From Setomelanomma holmii (lineage: Eukaryota; Ascomycota; Dothideomycetes; Pleosporales; Phaeosphaeriaceae): a stretch of DNA of 64,000 bases. Below the pieces are notes generated by a model. It was given only the letters and a program-made list of their open reading frames with translations, had not been told where the DNA came from and made no database searches. The first letter of the stretch is position 1. Each line of letters opens with the position of its first letter. Made by a program: the position numbers and the translations under genes. Positions 12,496 through 24,303 of the stretch are shown here, in pieces. The stretch covers positions 124,001 to 188,000 of the forward strand of contig ML978188.1 in NCBI GenBank assembly GCA_010015745.1, written 5' to 3'.

Positions 12496-14175
12496 TCACT
12501 CCACCCTCCTCTTCTTCATCCCCGCCACCCTATTCCCCTTAACATCCCTCCCTTCCTCAATATTCAACAACGCCTCCCTCTTCTTCTCTGTAACAATCTT
12601 GAGCGCATCCCTCACAACCCTACCCTCAACACTAACACCCTCCTCCTCAAACTCCTTCATCTTCCCACCCACACGCGCCTCGATTGCAAGAATCAGCTCG
12701 ACATCGCGCTGCCCGATGAAGGTGATTGATGTGCCGGGACGACCCGCACGCGCTGTTCGGCCTACGCGGTGAATGTAATCATCTGGGTCGCGCGGGACGT
12801 CAAAGTTTACGACCAGTCCGACCGATAGGATGTCTAGACCGCGCGCAGCGACGTCCGTAGCGACGAGGATGCGAGCTGCTTGTGCGCGGAAACGCGCGAG
12901 GTTAGCGATGCGGTCTTGCTGCTTTAAGCCCGAGTGCAGCGCTGTGACGCGGTGATCGAGCATGCGCAACATGTATTCGAGCAACGTAGCCGTCTTTGTG
13001 CGATTGCAGAAGATGATGACGCTTTTCTCGAGGTTGTTACGCGTGGTGAGAAGGACGTGGAGATAGCATTCTTTGTGTGTAACAGGGGTTTGCAGGTACA
13101 ACTGTGAGAGCGAAGCCGGCGTAGCGAGCGTCTCGGTGTCGACTTCGCACACGAAGATGGGCAAGCGTCCTGGTGCGCGTGGCTGCGATTTGAGCGCTAG
13201 GACTTCAGGCGTCACGGTCGCGGTGAAGAGGAGTGTCTGGCGCTTCTCTTTGGGTGGCAGGACGGATAGACAGGTCTCAAGATCAGGAAGCATGGAGCCT
13301 CGGCCTGGTGCGAGAAGGCGGTCGGCTTCGTCGAAGACCACGAAGCGCACGCGCCTGAGGCCGCAGATGGTGTCTTCGCCAGAGGTTCTGATGTGCTCAG
13401 CGAGACGGCCTGGGGTGGCGATTACGACATGAGGGCGGGACGCGAGGGCTATGGCTTGCTCGCGCTGGTCGGATCCACCGGTGACGAGGATGGGTTTCAT
13501 GGACTGTGGGGCTGAGATAGCTTTGACTTGCTCGTAAATCTGGATGGCGAGTTCGCGGGTTGGGCTGGGGTTGTATTAGCACATTGTCCTCAAAGTACAG
13601 CCTGTGTGGTTTCAGAGACTTTGGTGAAGGCCGAATTGGAAGTCGCAAATGCTCTAAAGCTATCCAGGATGGCGTGAGAGGATAGACACTCACGTGATGA
13701 TGAGGGCGAATATGCCACTAGGATCTTCTGCCCACTTCTGCATAATGGGGACGGAGAAGGCCACGGTTTTACCCGTACCTGTCCGCGAGCCACCTATACA
13801 GTCACGTCCCTTCAGTATCTCAGGGATGCAGGCCTTCTGGATTCTGGTTGGACGCTTGATCTCCATTGATGATAGCGAAGATACTAGCCATGGAGCGACG
13901 TTAATGGAGACAAAATCGCCCTTCTCCTTAATTCCTATTGAGGCAACAGCGTTTGAAAGATTTGGAGCTCTTGAGGTAGTCTGAATGCCTCCGCGACCTT
14001 TTCCAGGCTTTATGCGCGACATGGCTGGTGCTGGCACTGGTGCAGACTCGGCCTCAGAATCTGAATCTACAGGCGACATCTTCCTCCTCTTGCGCGACCC
14101 TGATTGAGCCTCCAGGATGTCCTCATCTGAAGACCGCGAGCTCGCATAATCGTCCGTCATGGTGGGCTGATGCAC
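12496..14175 (-). CDS. DBP8: ATP-dependent RNA helicase Dbp8
   Basis: This is a DEAD-box helicase required for 40S ribosome biogenesis in the nucleolus; in yeast Dbp8 works with Esf2. The exons on the minus strand are 13694-14175 and 12496-13564. The 129-bp intron has a GTGAGT donor and CAG acceptor and joins in phase 2, restoring the ITPTRELA motif across the junction. All helicase motifs are visible in order: Q motif (RPTRIQKACIPEIL), Walker A SRTGTGKT, PTRELA, TPGRL, DEAD (VFDEADRLL), TAT (LLFTATVT), ATDVAARGLDI and HRVGRTARAGRPG. The N-terminal 60 residues are acidic/basic and disordered, typical of nucleolar helicases. Two in-frame ATGs occur (14175 and 14160). The second, starting MTDDYASS, may be the real start, giving 511 rather than 516 aa. 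Confidence 0.93.
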
Positions 14176-14394
14176 TTCGGTATGAGTTGGCGAGGTGTTG
14201 GAGCGTCAGTTTCGCGGCAGCCCTTTCGAAACTTTTCCGCAGTAGTGTGCTTATCGATAAGACTAGCGCCATATCAGATTCACATCCCAGGCTTTTCGAA
14301 AACGCACCTGTACATCACGCGTCGGTACTGAGACATTGTTCAATATCAATTCAGATATCTCTGAAGCTATACTGGATACGCTAGTGATATCATT

Positions 14395-16453
14395 TCAGCT
14401 ACCGCCCCGTCGATACCGACAGCACGACTCGCCGCACAAACACGCCTTGTCCAACCCAGCCCAATACTTGTCGCCATAGTCGACGGTAATCTCAGAGCCT
14501 GCTTCTATGCCTTCGCTAACCAGAACGATGCGCTGGGTATCTAGCCACGTGAAAGTGGACAATTGCGCGTTGGCTTTGCAGCTATGATTCGCAAAGCGCG
14601 TGTAGTTGCCCATTCTGCCCTGCCAGATTTGGTACCTGTTCGTCGGTGTAGCACCTTCCATCACATCCAAGTGTCTTACGCCGGATGTGATCAGGCCGAC
14701 TAGCTCGCCGATAGCTGTCCCTCGTTCGAACGTCGTCAGTGCGACGAGCCCGTTGTTCTTACCGACGTGTGTACGGTAAATCTGGACTGGTGGAGGCTTG
14801 CGTTTGACGCACCCGAAGAGCGATGGGAAGCAGAAGCACGAGTTCTGTTGAGGCTCGTCGGGCTGCTGTTCGTTGCATAGCGCGCAGATGTATAGGCCAC
14901 TCGCCCTGACGACCGCGTTTTGCTGTGGCATCCAGCGTGGATCTTCACAACCCCAGACCGAGTTGTCAATGACTGACTCTTCGATGTGCTCGAACGCAAA
15001 GTATGGGTCCTGGGTCAAGTACGTTTGCCGAAGTGGTATAGGGTCCGATCCGTCCTCGTGTACGACCCATTCGTGAGGATGGCCAGGGTATCGGAGCGCC
15101 GTTGACTCTTCAACGATTGCCAGGTGTCGTCGCCAGTGTGGGTGCAGGGTGTCTGCCGCGACCTCTAACCTCTGTCTCAGGTTCTTCAACCGCCTCATCG
15201 CGTCCTTGTCGAAGCCGACACGATATTTGCAGAATCTGTAAATGCCCATGCCAGCAAAGACGAGTGCTGCCCAGCCGGCCGCGTCCTTGACGTCTTTGTA
15301 TCCTTTCCATATAGCCACCTTGTTGCGTAACTCCTTCTCCGACCAACCGAAGTCCTGACAGGCTTCCATGAATATCGCCTTTCTGTGTTTGGTCGAAGAC
15401 AGTTTCGTGTTTACAACGGATCGCTGCTGAACTTGTTCTTCGAAGAGCTCGGTCCATCGGGCCTGTACGATGATCTCGATAGACCGACATACGCGACTCG
15501 CTTGCGTGACCTTACGGCAGAAGACGTTCATCTGGCTAAACCAATTGCTATTTGACTCAGTTGTGACACTTAGGGCTCGGACAGGCTCAGTGTGCGCTTG
15601 ATGGAGCAAGCCTACGCCGCCATTCGGTGCGACCTGGAACTGCTCAAGAGAGGCTTTGGAGTCCAGGTTGATAGATCCGTGCACTTGCTCCCAGATCCCA
15701 GTGATCAGCTTGTCTAGAGTTGATGGCTGAAAGACGAACTTCTCTGAGACAAGCTTTCGTCTCTTGGGAAAGGTGCGGGTATCAACTTGCATCTGGCGTT
15801 GATGTTCGCTGGGGTCTTCTTGTATCGGGTGTGCCTGAGTAACCCTCAGGCCTCTGATGCCCTTGCGGCGGGCTTCAGGCGGTGGTGCATCGTCGTCTTC
15901 ATCATCGTCCTCAGTTGATCCCGACTCTTCATGAGGCTGGCCGTGTTGCGCGAGAGGGACGTTATCGAAGGATTGGACGATTGGACTAGGTGATGGTTGC
16001 GGGGTTTTCATACCAGACAAGTCTAGAGTCCGCTAATACAAGGTCAGTGAACGGCGAATTGTAAAAAACTTGCATTCTTTCGCCAAGCAAGCTCTGTCTC
16101 CCCAGCGACACGAGCACGACATTTCCCTCCCAGATCGTCGTCACGTCGAAAGCACCATGCGAGATCCATGAAGGTACCAGAAGGTACAAGCCAGCCGTCG
16201 CGACATGGAAGTGACTAAAAGATCATACAAGTTAAGTTGGAAGTCGGACGTACCGAAGCAACCTTCTCCGAGCGTGGTTGACCGATGCTTCTCTGCTGAC
16301 CGGCATCTTCAATGAAAGCTTCGAAGCGAGCACAGGGCGTTCCAGGCTATCTATCTGGGGCCATGGGGCGTTTGTGTTCGACTTGGCGAGGTGTTCTTGT
16401 ATTACCTTGCCGATGCACTCTGACAGCCCGTCAATGTCGTCAAGCGCGTTCAT
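14395..16453 (-). CDS. SET-domain protein (putative lysine methyltransferase)
   Basis: Three exons on the minus strand, 16254-16453, 16070-16214 and 14395-16032, encode 660 aa. The SET domain is C-terminal (about residues 545-660). It shows FERGTAIGELVGL, the RFANHSCKANAQL core with the knot NHSC, EITVDYGDKYW, and a post-SET-like cysteine cluster ending CLCGESCCR that would bind zinc. These residues bind S-adenosylmethionine and the target lysine in the family; the substrate, histone or other, is not evident. The middle contains an acidic run and a Cys pair (CALC) that may form a further zinc site. The two introns are only 39 bp (GTACGT donor, TTTTAG acceptor) and 37 bp (GTTTTT donor, CACTGAC branch site, TATTAG acceptor). 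Both are needed: the large frame lacks an upstream ATG, and exon 2 is in another frame. If the introns were wrong, the gene would start at the ATG at 16011. Confidence 0.78.
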
Positions 16454-17903
16454 TGTCCGAACAAATCAGCTCTCAATTGCATGCATCGGACAAGTATTTG
16501 GGCGAAATTGCTGTGGTAGCGCCGAGCAATGAGACAGCGCAGTTGAGTGCGTCGTCGGGATTACACTGGATCCGCTCTGATGCCGCTTAAGCGACGCACA
16601 TGTAGCGCGTGGGCCGGTCCGTTTGGGTGGGATGAGGTTGCGCCAAAGCTGTAAAAGGGTACTTCTGAGACAGACTCATAAATTCCTCCGTCAAGGAACG
16701 AGTGATTTGGTATTTAGACCACAGAACGACCGAGAGAGCTTGCTCTTGGCGCACAATATATGCAGTCGGAGGATTGAGTTCTGGGCAGATCGGTTCAGAT
16801 TTCTAGTATTTGCACGATCCATCGACGTGATGTGGAGAATCGCAAAGAACGAGGGTGAACGGTCCAGACCATTCGACTGCTCGAACTGGTAGTTGCGCCG
16901 TTCTCCGTTGAGCATTCCTGAAGATCGCGAAACGGCACTGCGTCATACCCATGATAGAACGCCAAACCCTCAGACATGTTCAACTTCCTCGACGACAGCA
17001 ACAACAGATCAGTAGCAAGTATCACGGTCGCAATCGCCTTCACAGTACCTCAATGAACGTTCCATGACACGCGCGCTTTCATTCTTCAGCACAGTCAATA
17101 TTGCAATCGGCTTCTAAGGATTCAATGAGCGTTCCTATGAGATGTCGAGGATTAGTCATTGGCTGGCACCTTTGTCCCGCTAATCAGATTGCGTAGCGCG
17201 CTCTTTTTCAGACTGCTCGGGCAGATAAAAATGCTGTCCCAACTTCTGACAGCTTGGGCAAACCTCCGCTCAAGGCGGCGGCCGCTAACCCACGCGAGAT
17301 CCACCTGTGCCTTCGAATGCTACAAGCATCGGCACGTCACTTTGTCTTACAAACATACCAAAGCCATCATGAAGCGATACAGTCACGTCTTGCAGTGTTC
17401 TGGAGCTCCATTCTATGGCTTCAATGGTTGCGTCACAGCCTCCTTCTGCGACTAGCGCTTCACACGCGGCACAAGTTGATGCGCCCGACGTGCGTTTTCT
17501 ACCTTGATATACACGGTGTACACCAACATCCTCAACTTACCAGAAGGACCCACGTCTGCCAAGCGGCGTTAGCTCGCCGGTTCCTACCGTCATGATAACA
17601 TTCGACTAATGCTATGCTTGGGTGTCTACCCTTATTATAGTATATAGTAACCTCAGCAATGGTTTGCGGGATTGAAATGATACTCACCTCGTACAAGAAA
17701 GTATCTCATCTTTGAGCGCGCGTTATCCTTTTCGTCTTTGCTTCCATCTTGCCTTTGTCAAAGCATTGCTCCTTTTATTGGTCTTTTGTTCACTGCATTT
17801 GTATTTCGATGATAGCTCCGACGACGACACCTGAAGATATAGAGGAGAGCCGGTTAGATAGGATCAAAACTACCGAATCATACACATTTCAGGGCCAAAA
17901 AGG
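16454..17903. other. Intergenic region, nothing recognised
   Basis: The short open frames on both strands have no domain resemblance. The right part precedes the Bor1-like pseudogene and may contain its former promoter or first exon, but I could not identify either. Confidence 0.4.
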
Positions 17904-19500
17904 ATGGCGACGATGACGCATATTGCGCCCTGGGCAAGGCATGTACCACGATGTCAAGCGAAGACTGCCATACTACTGGAGGGACATCAAGGATGCTCTC
18001 ACCTATCGAGTGTTCGCACGTACTGTGCAGATTTATTTCGTCAAGTAAGTCGACATCTGCTGCTTGCGTTGGCTATCTCTGTGCTAAAGATTGTAGTGTT
18101 CTACCAGCCATCGCCTTCACGCTCGACATGTACCGTTGCACCGGTCAATTCTTCGGCATCAACGAGGCACTCTTCTCATCAGCACTCGCCGCAATGGTAT
18201 TCAGTCTTCTGGCATGTCAACCGTTGACCCATCGTCGGTGTCACCGGTCTGATCGCATTGTTCAACTACACCATCTACGACGTTATCACAATGTACGAGC
18301 CCTCCATATACCCAACCCAGCCTTCACAGCATGGTTCAGGATATGGGCTGCCATATTCCATTGGATCGTGGCATTTGGCAACTTTAGCGACTACATGGCA
18401 TACGTTACCGACTTTTCGAGCGAGACGTTCGGCATGTATGTTGGTATCATCTATTGCAGTAGGTCTTGCGTGTATGTACCAACTCCTTTGACAATCAGCG
18501 ACACAACTTATAGTTAGGGGTGTAGAAGAGCTCGTCTACCTCTTCGAGCCCACCACACTCGCAGGAGGGTACCTCAGCATTGTCATTGCAATCCTATACT
18601 TCGGATCCGTATACGGCCTCGAGAAGCTCGGCAGCAGCACGCTTTGGCAGCCAGGATTCCGAGGCTTCCTGGACGACTACGCTTTCGTATTCCCGACTTT
18701 CTTCTGGGTCGGCTCTTACTACTTCTCTGGCCGTCTCGTTGACACCAAGATCTATCGCATCCCAGTCGGTGGCGCGTTCTCGCCTACGCGGCCTAGAAAC
18801 TGGGTCATTGACTTCTGGAATCTGGAGGTCAAATGGGTTTTTGTTGCTGTACCGTTTGGGTTCTTGATGATGTTGCTGTCCTACTTTGAACACAACGTCT
18901 CATCACTTACTGCACAAGCGTGTCAATTCCCGCTCAAAAAACCGGCTGGGTTCCACTGGGACTTCTTTTTACTTGGATTCACTTGCTTTGTCGGCGGAAT
19001 ACTTGGACTTCCTCTGCCGAACAGTTTGGTATCGCAAGCACCTGTCCATACGGACCCATTGACTATCTATCAGATAAAGTTGGAGGCTATTGAGACAAAA
19101 GATGGCGGTGAGATACGCCAACCAGTTGTTGGAGCCGCGGCGGTAGTTGAGCAATGAGTCAGTCACTTCTTATGGCAATAGCGATCTAGGGCACCATAAC
19201 CGGGCCACTTTTGACGGTAGTGCACATCATGCCTGCCGCAGTATTTGCTGGCATCTTCTCTGTTTTTGGGGTAAGTCATGCTTGGTCGTAACACATTATC
19301 GCGTACATGCTGACACTTTGGTAGTGGGGTTCCATTGAGTCCAATGACATACTCCAACACCGTGCATATGCCTTGCCAGCGCCTATGATCACCAGAGCGC
19401 AAAAGCGGAATTGCGGATATTGCCCTTGGACTTCACAACACATGCACATATTTATATACACACAACGTACAACAATCTCTCATCGGGTTTATCCATGAAC
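17904..19500 (+). pseudogene. Broken Bor1-like (SLC4/HCO3-) anion transporter
   Basis: The sequence is clearly derived from a fungal borate/bicarbonate transporter of the SLC4 family, a plasma-membrane exporter with 10-14 spans. Readable segments in order are: YHDVKRRLPYYWRDIKDA, LPAIAFTLDMYRCTGQFFG, INEALFSSALAAMVFSLLA, FHWIVAFGNFSDYMAYVTDF, GMYVGIIYCIRGVEELVYLF, FHWDFFLLGFTCFVGGILGL, PNSLVSQAPVHTD, and the decayed MPAAVFAGIFSVFG / WGSIESNDIL. Introns remain recognisable at about 18036-18088 and 18454-18513. The frame is broken by a missing base near 17937, an extra C near 18228, a compensating shift near 18312-18320, a TGA at 19155-19157, another shift near 19170 and a TAG at 19187-19189. 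The C-terminal spans after WGSIESNDIL are missing. The region 18514-19154 is an intact open exon, so decay is fairly recent. Sequencing errors could explain single shifts but hardly six lesions. The true 5' end was not found. Confidence 0.82.
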
Positions 19501-19539
19501 TTCCAACGTGAGGTTTAGATTGCATTTTTCCTACTTTGC

Positions 19540-20556
19540 TCATGTATCTATAGCCATCCAATACCCGTCTTCGACTCCATCTCGTTCAATATCTCGAACC
19601 TTGACACACCCACAAGATTCAGGTAACCCGAACCCCGAGTCGAGATATACCTCCTTCTCCTCAAACTCATCTCCCTCTTCCTCAACAACAATCTCCGTTA
19701 ACCCAGTCTTCAACTGTAATCGCCACGTCTTGCTCTCTACGTCCCCAACCCAAACCGGCGTCATGCCAAACAACTGCTCAACACTGAAAGCCGCCTTCTC
19801 CTCTTCGAAAAGCCTCACGAGCGCACTAGCAAAGCGTGCCTGCCAATGCATATTCGCTCTCGAGGGCATAATTTGCCAATCCCGACAAATTCCCTGCTTC
19901 ACCAGGCCCCGCCGCGCATTCGCACCAACATGTCGCGCAAACGCAAAACGATCCCCTAACAACTCCTGGTCTAGAAATCGCGTCTCGGACTGATTGAATC
20001 TGGTCAGAGTCATTGCAGTGTCTGTAAACGTGTCGATGGACTGGCAGACGTGACGTAAGCTAGGCATGGAGATACTGGGAAGTAATTTTACGACACGATC
20101 GTGCATGGCAGGGATATCTTTGCCTTGGAAGACGCGGTCCAAGCTGTCTTGCAAGTTGTCGGACGCAGCTTCCAGGCTGTTGGAGAGAGTGTCGTACACA
20201 TTGCTCCAGCTGCCTGAGGCGTTGAGCGAGGCGGCAGTATCGAAGGGGTTGGCGATGTTGTGCAATGCACTGGTGCGCCAATCACCGTTGCGCGAGTTAG
20301 GAAGGACTTGACTCGATTTCTCGGAGAAGAGCGCCGTGTCCCATGATGAGAGTGAAGGTACGGGAGTCGGGAGGCGAGAAGTTGGGTCGGTGGACGGCGG
20401 ACTTGGGTAGTCCAGGAGGTCCCAGTCTGATGATGATGGTGATGAAGAGGAAATACCTGCTTCTTTGGCGGGTGCGGAGGGAGCCCATGGGTTCTTGAAT
20501 AGTTCGGAGGGTGGTGTCGAGGGCTGGCTTGGTATGGCGCGCGTGAAGATAGGCAT
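19540..20556 (-). CDS. Hypothetical conserved-looking protein, 338 aa
   Basis: This is a single uninterrupted reading frame from ATG 20556 to a stop at 19540. Residues 1-85 are Pro/Ser-rich and disordered, with KNPWAPSAPAKEAG and a WDLLDYPSPP segment. Residues about 95-300 look folded and mostly helical: a WSNVYDTLSNSLEAASDNL helix, a region with Phe/Arg pairs, then strands such as GMTPVWVGDVESKTWRLQL. The protein has no signal peptide, membrane span or catalytic motif that I can name. It ends 40-60 bp from the remains of the convergent Bor1-like pseudogene. Codon composition is even and GC-rich as in the neighbouring genes, so I treat it as real. Confidence 0.6.
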   Translation of the reverse strand: MPIFTRAIPSQPSTPPSELFKNPWAPSAPAKEAGISSSSPSSSDWDLLDYPSPPSTDPTSRLPTPVPSLSSWDTALFSEKSSQVLPNSRNGDWRTSALHNIANPFDTAASLNASGSWSNVYDTLSNSLEAASDNLQDSLDRVFQGKDIPAMHDRVVKLLPSISMPSLRHVCQSIDTFTDTAMTLTRFNQSETRFLDQELLGDRFAFARHVGANARRGLVKQGICRDWQIMPSRANMHWQARFASALVRLFEEEKAAFSVEQLFGMTPVWVGDVESKTWRLQLKTGLTEIVVEEEGDEFEEKEVYLDSGFGLPESCGCVKVRDIERDGVEDGYWMAIDT

Positions 20557-21350
20557 AGTGAATTTTGGTTCCTGGTTGAGCGTTTGTGTTGCGGTAGCGA
20601 GTCGGTGATTGTGCTATCACGGATGGATAACTTGCGGAAATAACGATTTCTAGATCGAGCGCGGGTAGGGAATTCAGCGTGAGAGGGCGCAATAAGCGGA
20701 GGCGATGGTGTATTTCGCAGGTACATAGTGATTGCTGACATAGTGAAGGTGGTGATGCGTGCTGTTTGAAAATAATGACATCACATGGTTGTGTGTTTGC
20801 TTGCGGGGAGCGAGCGGTGACTTTGGCAGCGTCACGCCCCAGTGTGATAATTGGGAATTGCATTGGTGACATTAAGAAGTTACAGATCAGCAGTAGTAAC
20901 CTTTGAAAGATGTAGCGTTCTACCAAGGGACTTACGACTTGAAGGTAAAAGAAAGAGTCGATTATCCATGGTCATAGGCGCCAGTTTGATGTGAAGGCGG
21001 ATAGTATGAAAATACATGATGCACTCGAGAAGAATGAGCTCGCTTGATGAATGGGTTCGAAAGACCGCTAGACATGAACGTGGAAAGTAATGCAAGGAAA
21101 GTGCAGCAAGACTATAACAAGAATCGTGTTCTGACGTGATGTATGCCAACACCCGCCTCCTTTCGTGTAAACCAAGGAAGATCCAATACCCATGTTGGAC
21201 CATATCTCATGTAGGACAAGTTCTGGTCTAAACCCATCCCTCTCCGCAAGTACGCGCAGAAGCTGGCGCGGCGCATGCCAAAGAACAAAACCCGGTGTTG
21301 AGACCGTTGGGGTGTCGAAGATGTAGATGATTGCAGAAACAGACTCGTAC
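20557..21350. other. Intergenic region between 20556 gene and CDO1
   Basis: Two adjacent minus-strand genes flank this stretch: the promoter of the 20556 gene lies at the left and the 3' UTR of the cysteine dioxygenase at the right. Open frames here show no domain. Confidence 0.4.
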
Positions 21351-22336
21351 TCATGAAGAACGGTTTCGAATGCCGTACTCGGAATAGGTCGAGCACGTCT
21401 TCATGTGATGTGGTTGTCCGTTGGACTCGGTGAAGGTATTGCAGCCATAGACCGCAGCGTTTGGAGGCGTGTACACTACTAGAATTAGTATGGTCAGAGA
21501 ACACATCTTACCAAGACACAACTTACAGTGCAGTGAGACCGCGTAGTTGCTGGGATCAGGATTCGTAATACGATGTAGTCCCAGCTTATCGGACATGTAG
21601 GTGACTTGGTTCTGCTCGAATGTCTTCTTCGAGAGTACTTGGAGCGGGCGGTCTTCGTTCTTGTTACGTTCGATTGTTGGCCACGCGAAACGCGTCTCTG
21701 TCAAGCTGCCCCTGAGTATCTTCATGATGCAGTGCGCATTTGCGTGACTGTGACTTGTCAGTCATGTGCCGCACCTGTTTACAAATGTGCTAAACGCGTA
21801 AATGTCCGACCGCAAGGTGGAATGAAATTGCTATAAATGTATATCGAAACGGTCGGTCTTACCGTCTCTCCACGCTTGAGACGCATCAATTGTGAGATTG
21901 GCGACAGCAGTCGCTTCGTCACGTGGAGTGTTGAATCAGATATAGGGGCCAGGATCCGATTGGGTATGCTCCCAAGCCGTGTGGTCCATAGTGTAGGACA
22001 AAGGAACTTACTCGTGAATGGGACTCTCGCGACCAGGGGTCCACACCAAGATCAGCTGCGAACATTAGCTTCCATGATAGGAACAGTAAGAAAAGAACAT
22101 ACCAAGCTGCTCTTCCCGTTGCCCTTGTCGACCAGATTGCGCGTATAAGGCATGTGTGATGACTCGAAGTAGTATCTTGACCACTCCGACTCTTCCGAAA
22201 CATAATCTTGCATTAATTGTTGTAGCTCGTTCTCGTCGACATCGTCACTATCGATGCCTGAGCAAGGACCGAGCTTTTCGCTGAGCGCTTGGACGAGTTG
22301 ATCAAAGTTGTTCTGCTTGTTCGTAACGCCAGGCAT
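21351..22336 (-). CDS. CDO1: Cysteine dioxygenase
   Basis: The enzyme oxidises L-cysteine to cysteine sulfinate with O2 at a mononuclear iron, the entry step of cysteine catabolism in the cytosol. Minus-strand exons are 22103-22336, 22012-22055, 21527-21747 and 21351-21475, giving 207 aa, normal for the family. The iron ligands are His92, His94 (PIHDHANAHC) and His151 (KLGLHRI). Cys99 and Tyr168 (SLHLYTPPNA) sit where the Cys-Tyr cross-link forms in mammalian enzymes. The splice of exon 2 to exon 3 creates Asp93 inside the HDH motif. That intron is 264 bp, long for this window. The acceptor of exon 4 is a tandem TAGTAG: the second AG gives HLYTPP, the family sequence, while the first would add a valine. 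The gene is divergent from Rbg1/DRG1. Confidence 0.93.
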
Positions 22337-22877
22337 GGTGTTATATTGGTTGATGTGAGCGATATACTTGTTTGAGAGAGTGTAAAGAAACAATTGGATG
22401 CTGGATACACATCAATCAGGAAGAGTGTTTTCGGCCTTGAAGCGGGGACTAGATTGATGAGAATACATGAATGACACCGGCGTGGTGACCCTGGTGACGC
22501 AGCACGTGAAACAGGTCGAGTGCATGTGCAGAAAAGCTGTCACATTATGTAAGTCGGTGGGCCGGTAGTGATTGCTATTCGATGAATCACGAGGAAGGAT
22601 AGTACGCGTGCGTCTGTCATTGCACAACTTCCCCGAAGATGCAGAAAATTCGGCGACTATGTTTGAGGTCCGGCTTCTATCGGAAAGGGCAGCTTTGTGA
22701 AGGGAGCTCCGCCCAACAAGTGGTGCTTGTGTTCTTGGGTACGGCGGAACGTTGTTCCGGACGGTCACCCCCGCCCGCTCCTGCACGTCATTCGCCGCCC
22801 TGGCATCAATTTTGTGTGCAACGTTCGACACCACAACAACTCAGTCGAAGAGCCAGGAAACTAGACAATCCGCCAAA
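22337..22877. promoter_or_regulatory. Divergent promoter region CDO1 / RBG1
   Basis: The 541 bp between two opposite start codons must hold both promoters. The right half, close to the GTPase start, has an A/C-rich leader ending CGCCAAAATG. I see no confident TATA box or named operator. Confidence 0.4.
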
Positions 22878-24303
22878 ATGTCGACTACCGTGGATAAGGT
22901 GAGTGCTGTGTACCCGCCTGATCAGCAGCACAGAGGGCTAACATTAATCGTGGTTCAGATCAAGGACATCGAGGCCGAAGTGAGACACTCCCAGACCACA
23001 AATACTCTGATTGTGACTCACGCTCCGATTTTAGATGGCCAAGACCCAAAAGAACAAAGCTACATCTTTTCATCTTGGTACGACTCTCCGACCGTAAAAT
23101 TGCATGCTCGCATGCTCATACATCTGGCTAGGGCAACTGAAGGCAAAACTCGCCAAACTCAAGAGGGAGCTACTCGAGCCCAGCGGCAGCGGAGGTGGCG
23201 GTGCGGGTGTCGGATTTGACGTCGCACGAACCGGTGTTGCCAGTGTTGGCTTCATAGGCTTCCCCTCGGTGGGCAAGAGTACGCTCATGAACAAATTAAC
23301 CGGACAGCACTCCGAAGCCGCGGCGTATGAGTTCACGACAGTACGCATCTTTCAGGAACTGCCAGCAAACTTTGCTGACCACAACAGCTTACCACAGTGC
23401 CTGGTCAGGTCATGTACAACGGAGCGAAGATTCAGATTCTCGATCTTCCAGGTATCATTGCAGGTGCCAAAGACGGCAAGGGTCGTGGTCGGCAGGTCAT
23501 TGCAGTCGCAAAGACGTGCCACTTGATCTTCATCGTACTGGATGTGAATAAGCCACTGACTGACAAGCGCGTGATCGAGAACGAACTGGAAGGATTCGGC
23601 ATTCGCATCAACAAAAGCCCACCCAACATTGTCCTACGTAAAAAAGACAAGGGCGGAATCAACATCACCGCGACCGTCCCCCTGACACACATTGACCACG
23701 ACGAGATCAAGGCTGTCTTGAGCGAGTACCGACTGGCCAACGCAGATGTGGCCATCCGCTGCGATGCGACCGTGGACGACTTGATCGATGTTATTGAGGC
23801 CAAGGGGCGAAGCTACATTCCCGTCATCTACGCGCTCAACAAGATCGACGCTATCACGATCGAGGAGCTTGATTTGCTATATCGTATTCCAAATGCTTGC
23901 CCCATCAGCTCTGAGCACGGCTGGAACATCGATGAGCTCCTCGAGCAGATGTGGGAGAAGCTGAACCTTGTCCGTGTCTATACAAAGCCCAAAGGTCGGA
24001 TGCCAGATTACTCCGCACCAGTGGTTTTGCGATCTACCGCCTGTACCGTAGAAGACTTCGTAGGTTTATTGCCCGAAAGCATGGCAATACTCGCTAACGG
24101 GAAGGTAGTGCAACTCGATCCACAAGACGATCGTGGAAGGGTTCAAGCACGCCATCGTCTATGGCAAATCCGTTAAGCATCAGCCTCAGCGCGTGGGTCT
24201 GTCACACGAGCTCGCCGATGAAGATATTGGTACGTCTCTCCTTGGCCCGTCAGTGGAGCTTCCCCAGCTTATACCTGCACCAGTCACCATCGTGAAGCGA
24301 TAG
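22878..24303 (+). CDS. RBG1: Developmentally regulated GTP-binding protein Rbg1/DRG1
   Basis: This is an Obg/DRG-class translation GTPase that associates with ribosomes together with its DFRP partner (Tma46 in yeast) and helps resolve stalled translation. Seven exons, 22878-22898, 22959-22979, 23035-23077, 23132-23340, 23388-24059, 24109-24229 and 24284-24303, encode 368 aa, matching the usual 366-369. The GTPase motifs are G1 GFPSVGKST, G2 LTTVPG (created by the exon 4-5 splice), G3 DLPG and G4 NKID. The insert typical of DRG proteins follows G3. The C-terminal TGS domain runs from VRVYTKPKG to the closing ELADEDIVTIVKR, assembled from the last three exons. Reading through intron 24060-24108 would replace the conserved FCNSIHKTI helix, so that intron is certain. 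The first three exons are very small (21, 21, 43 nt). Confidence 0.94.
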
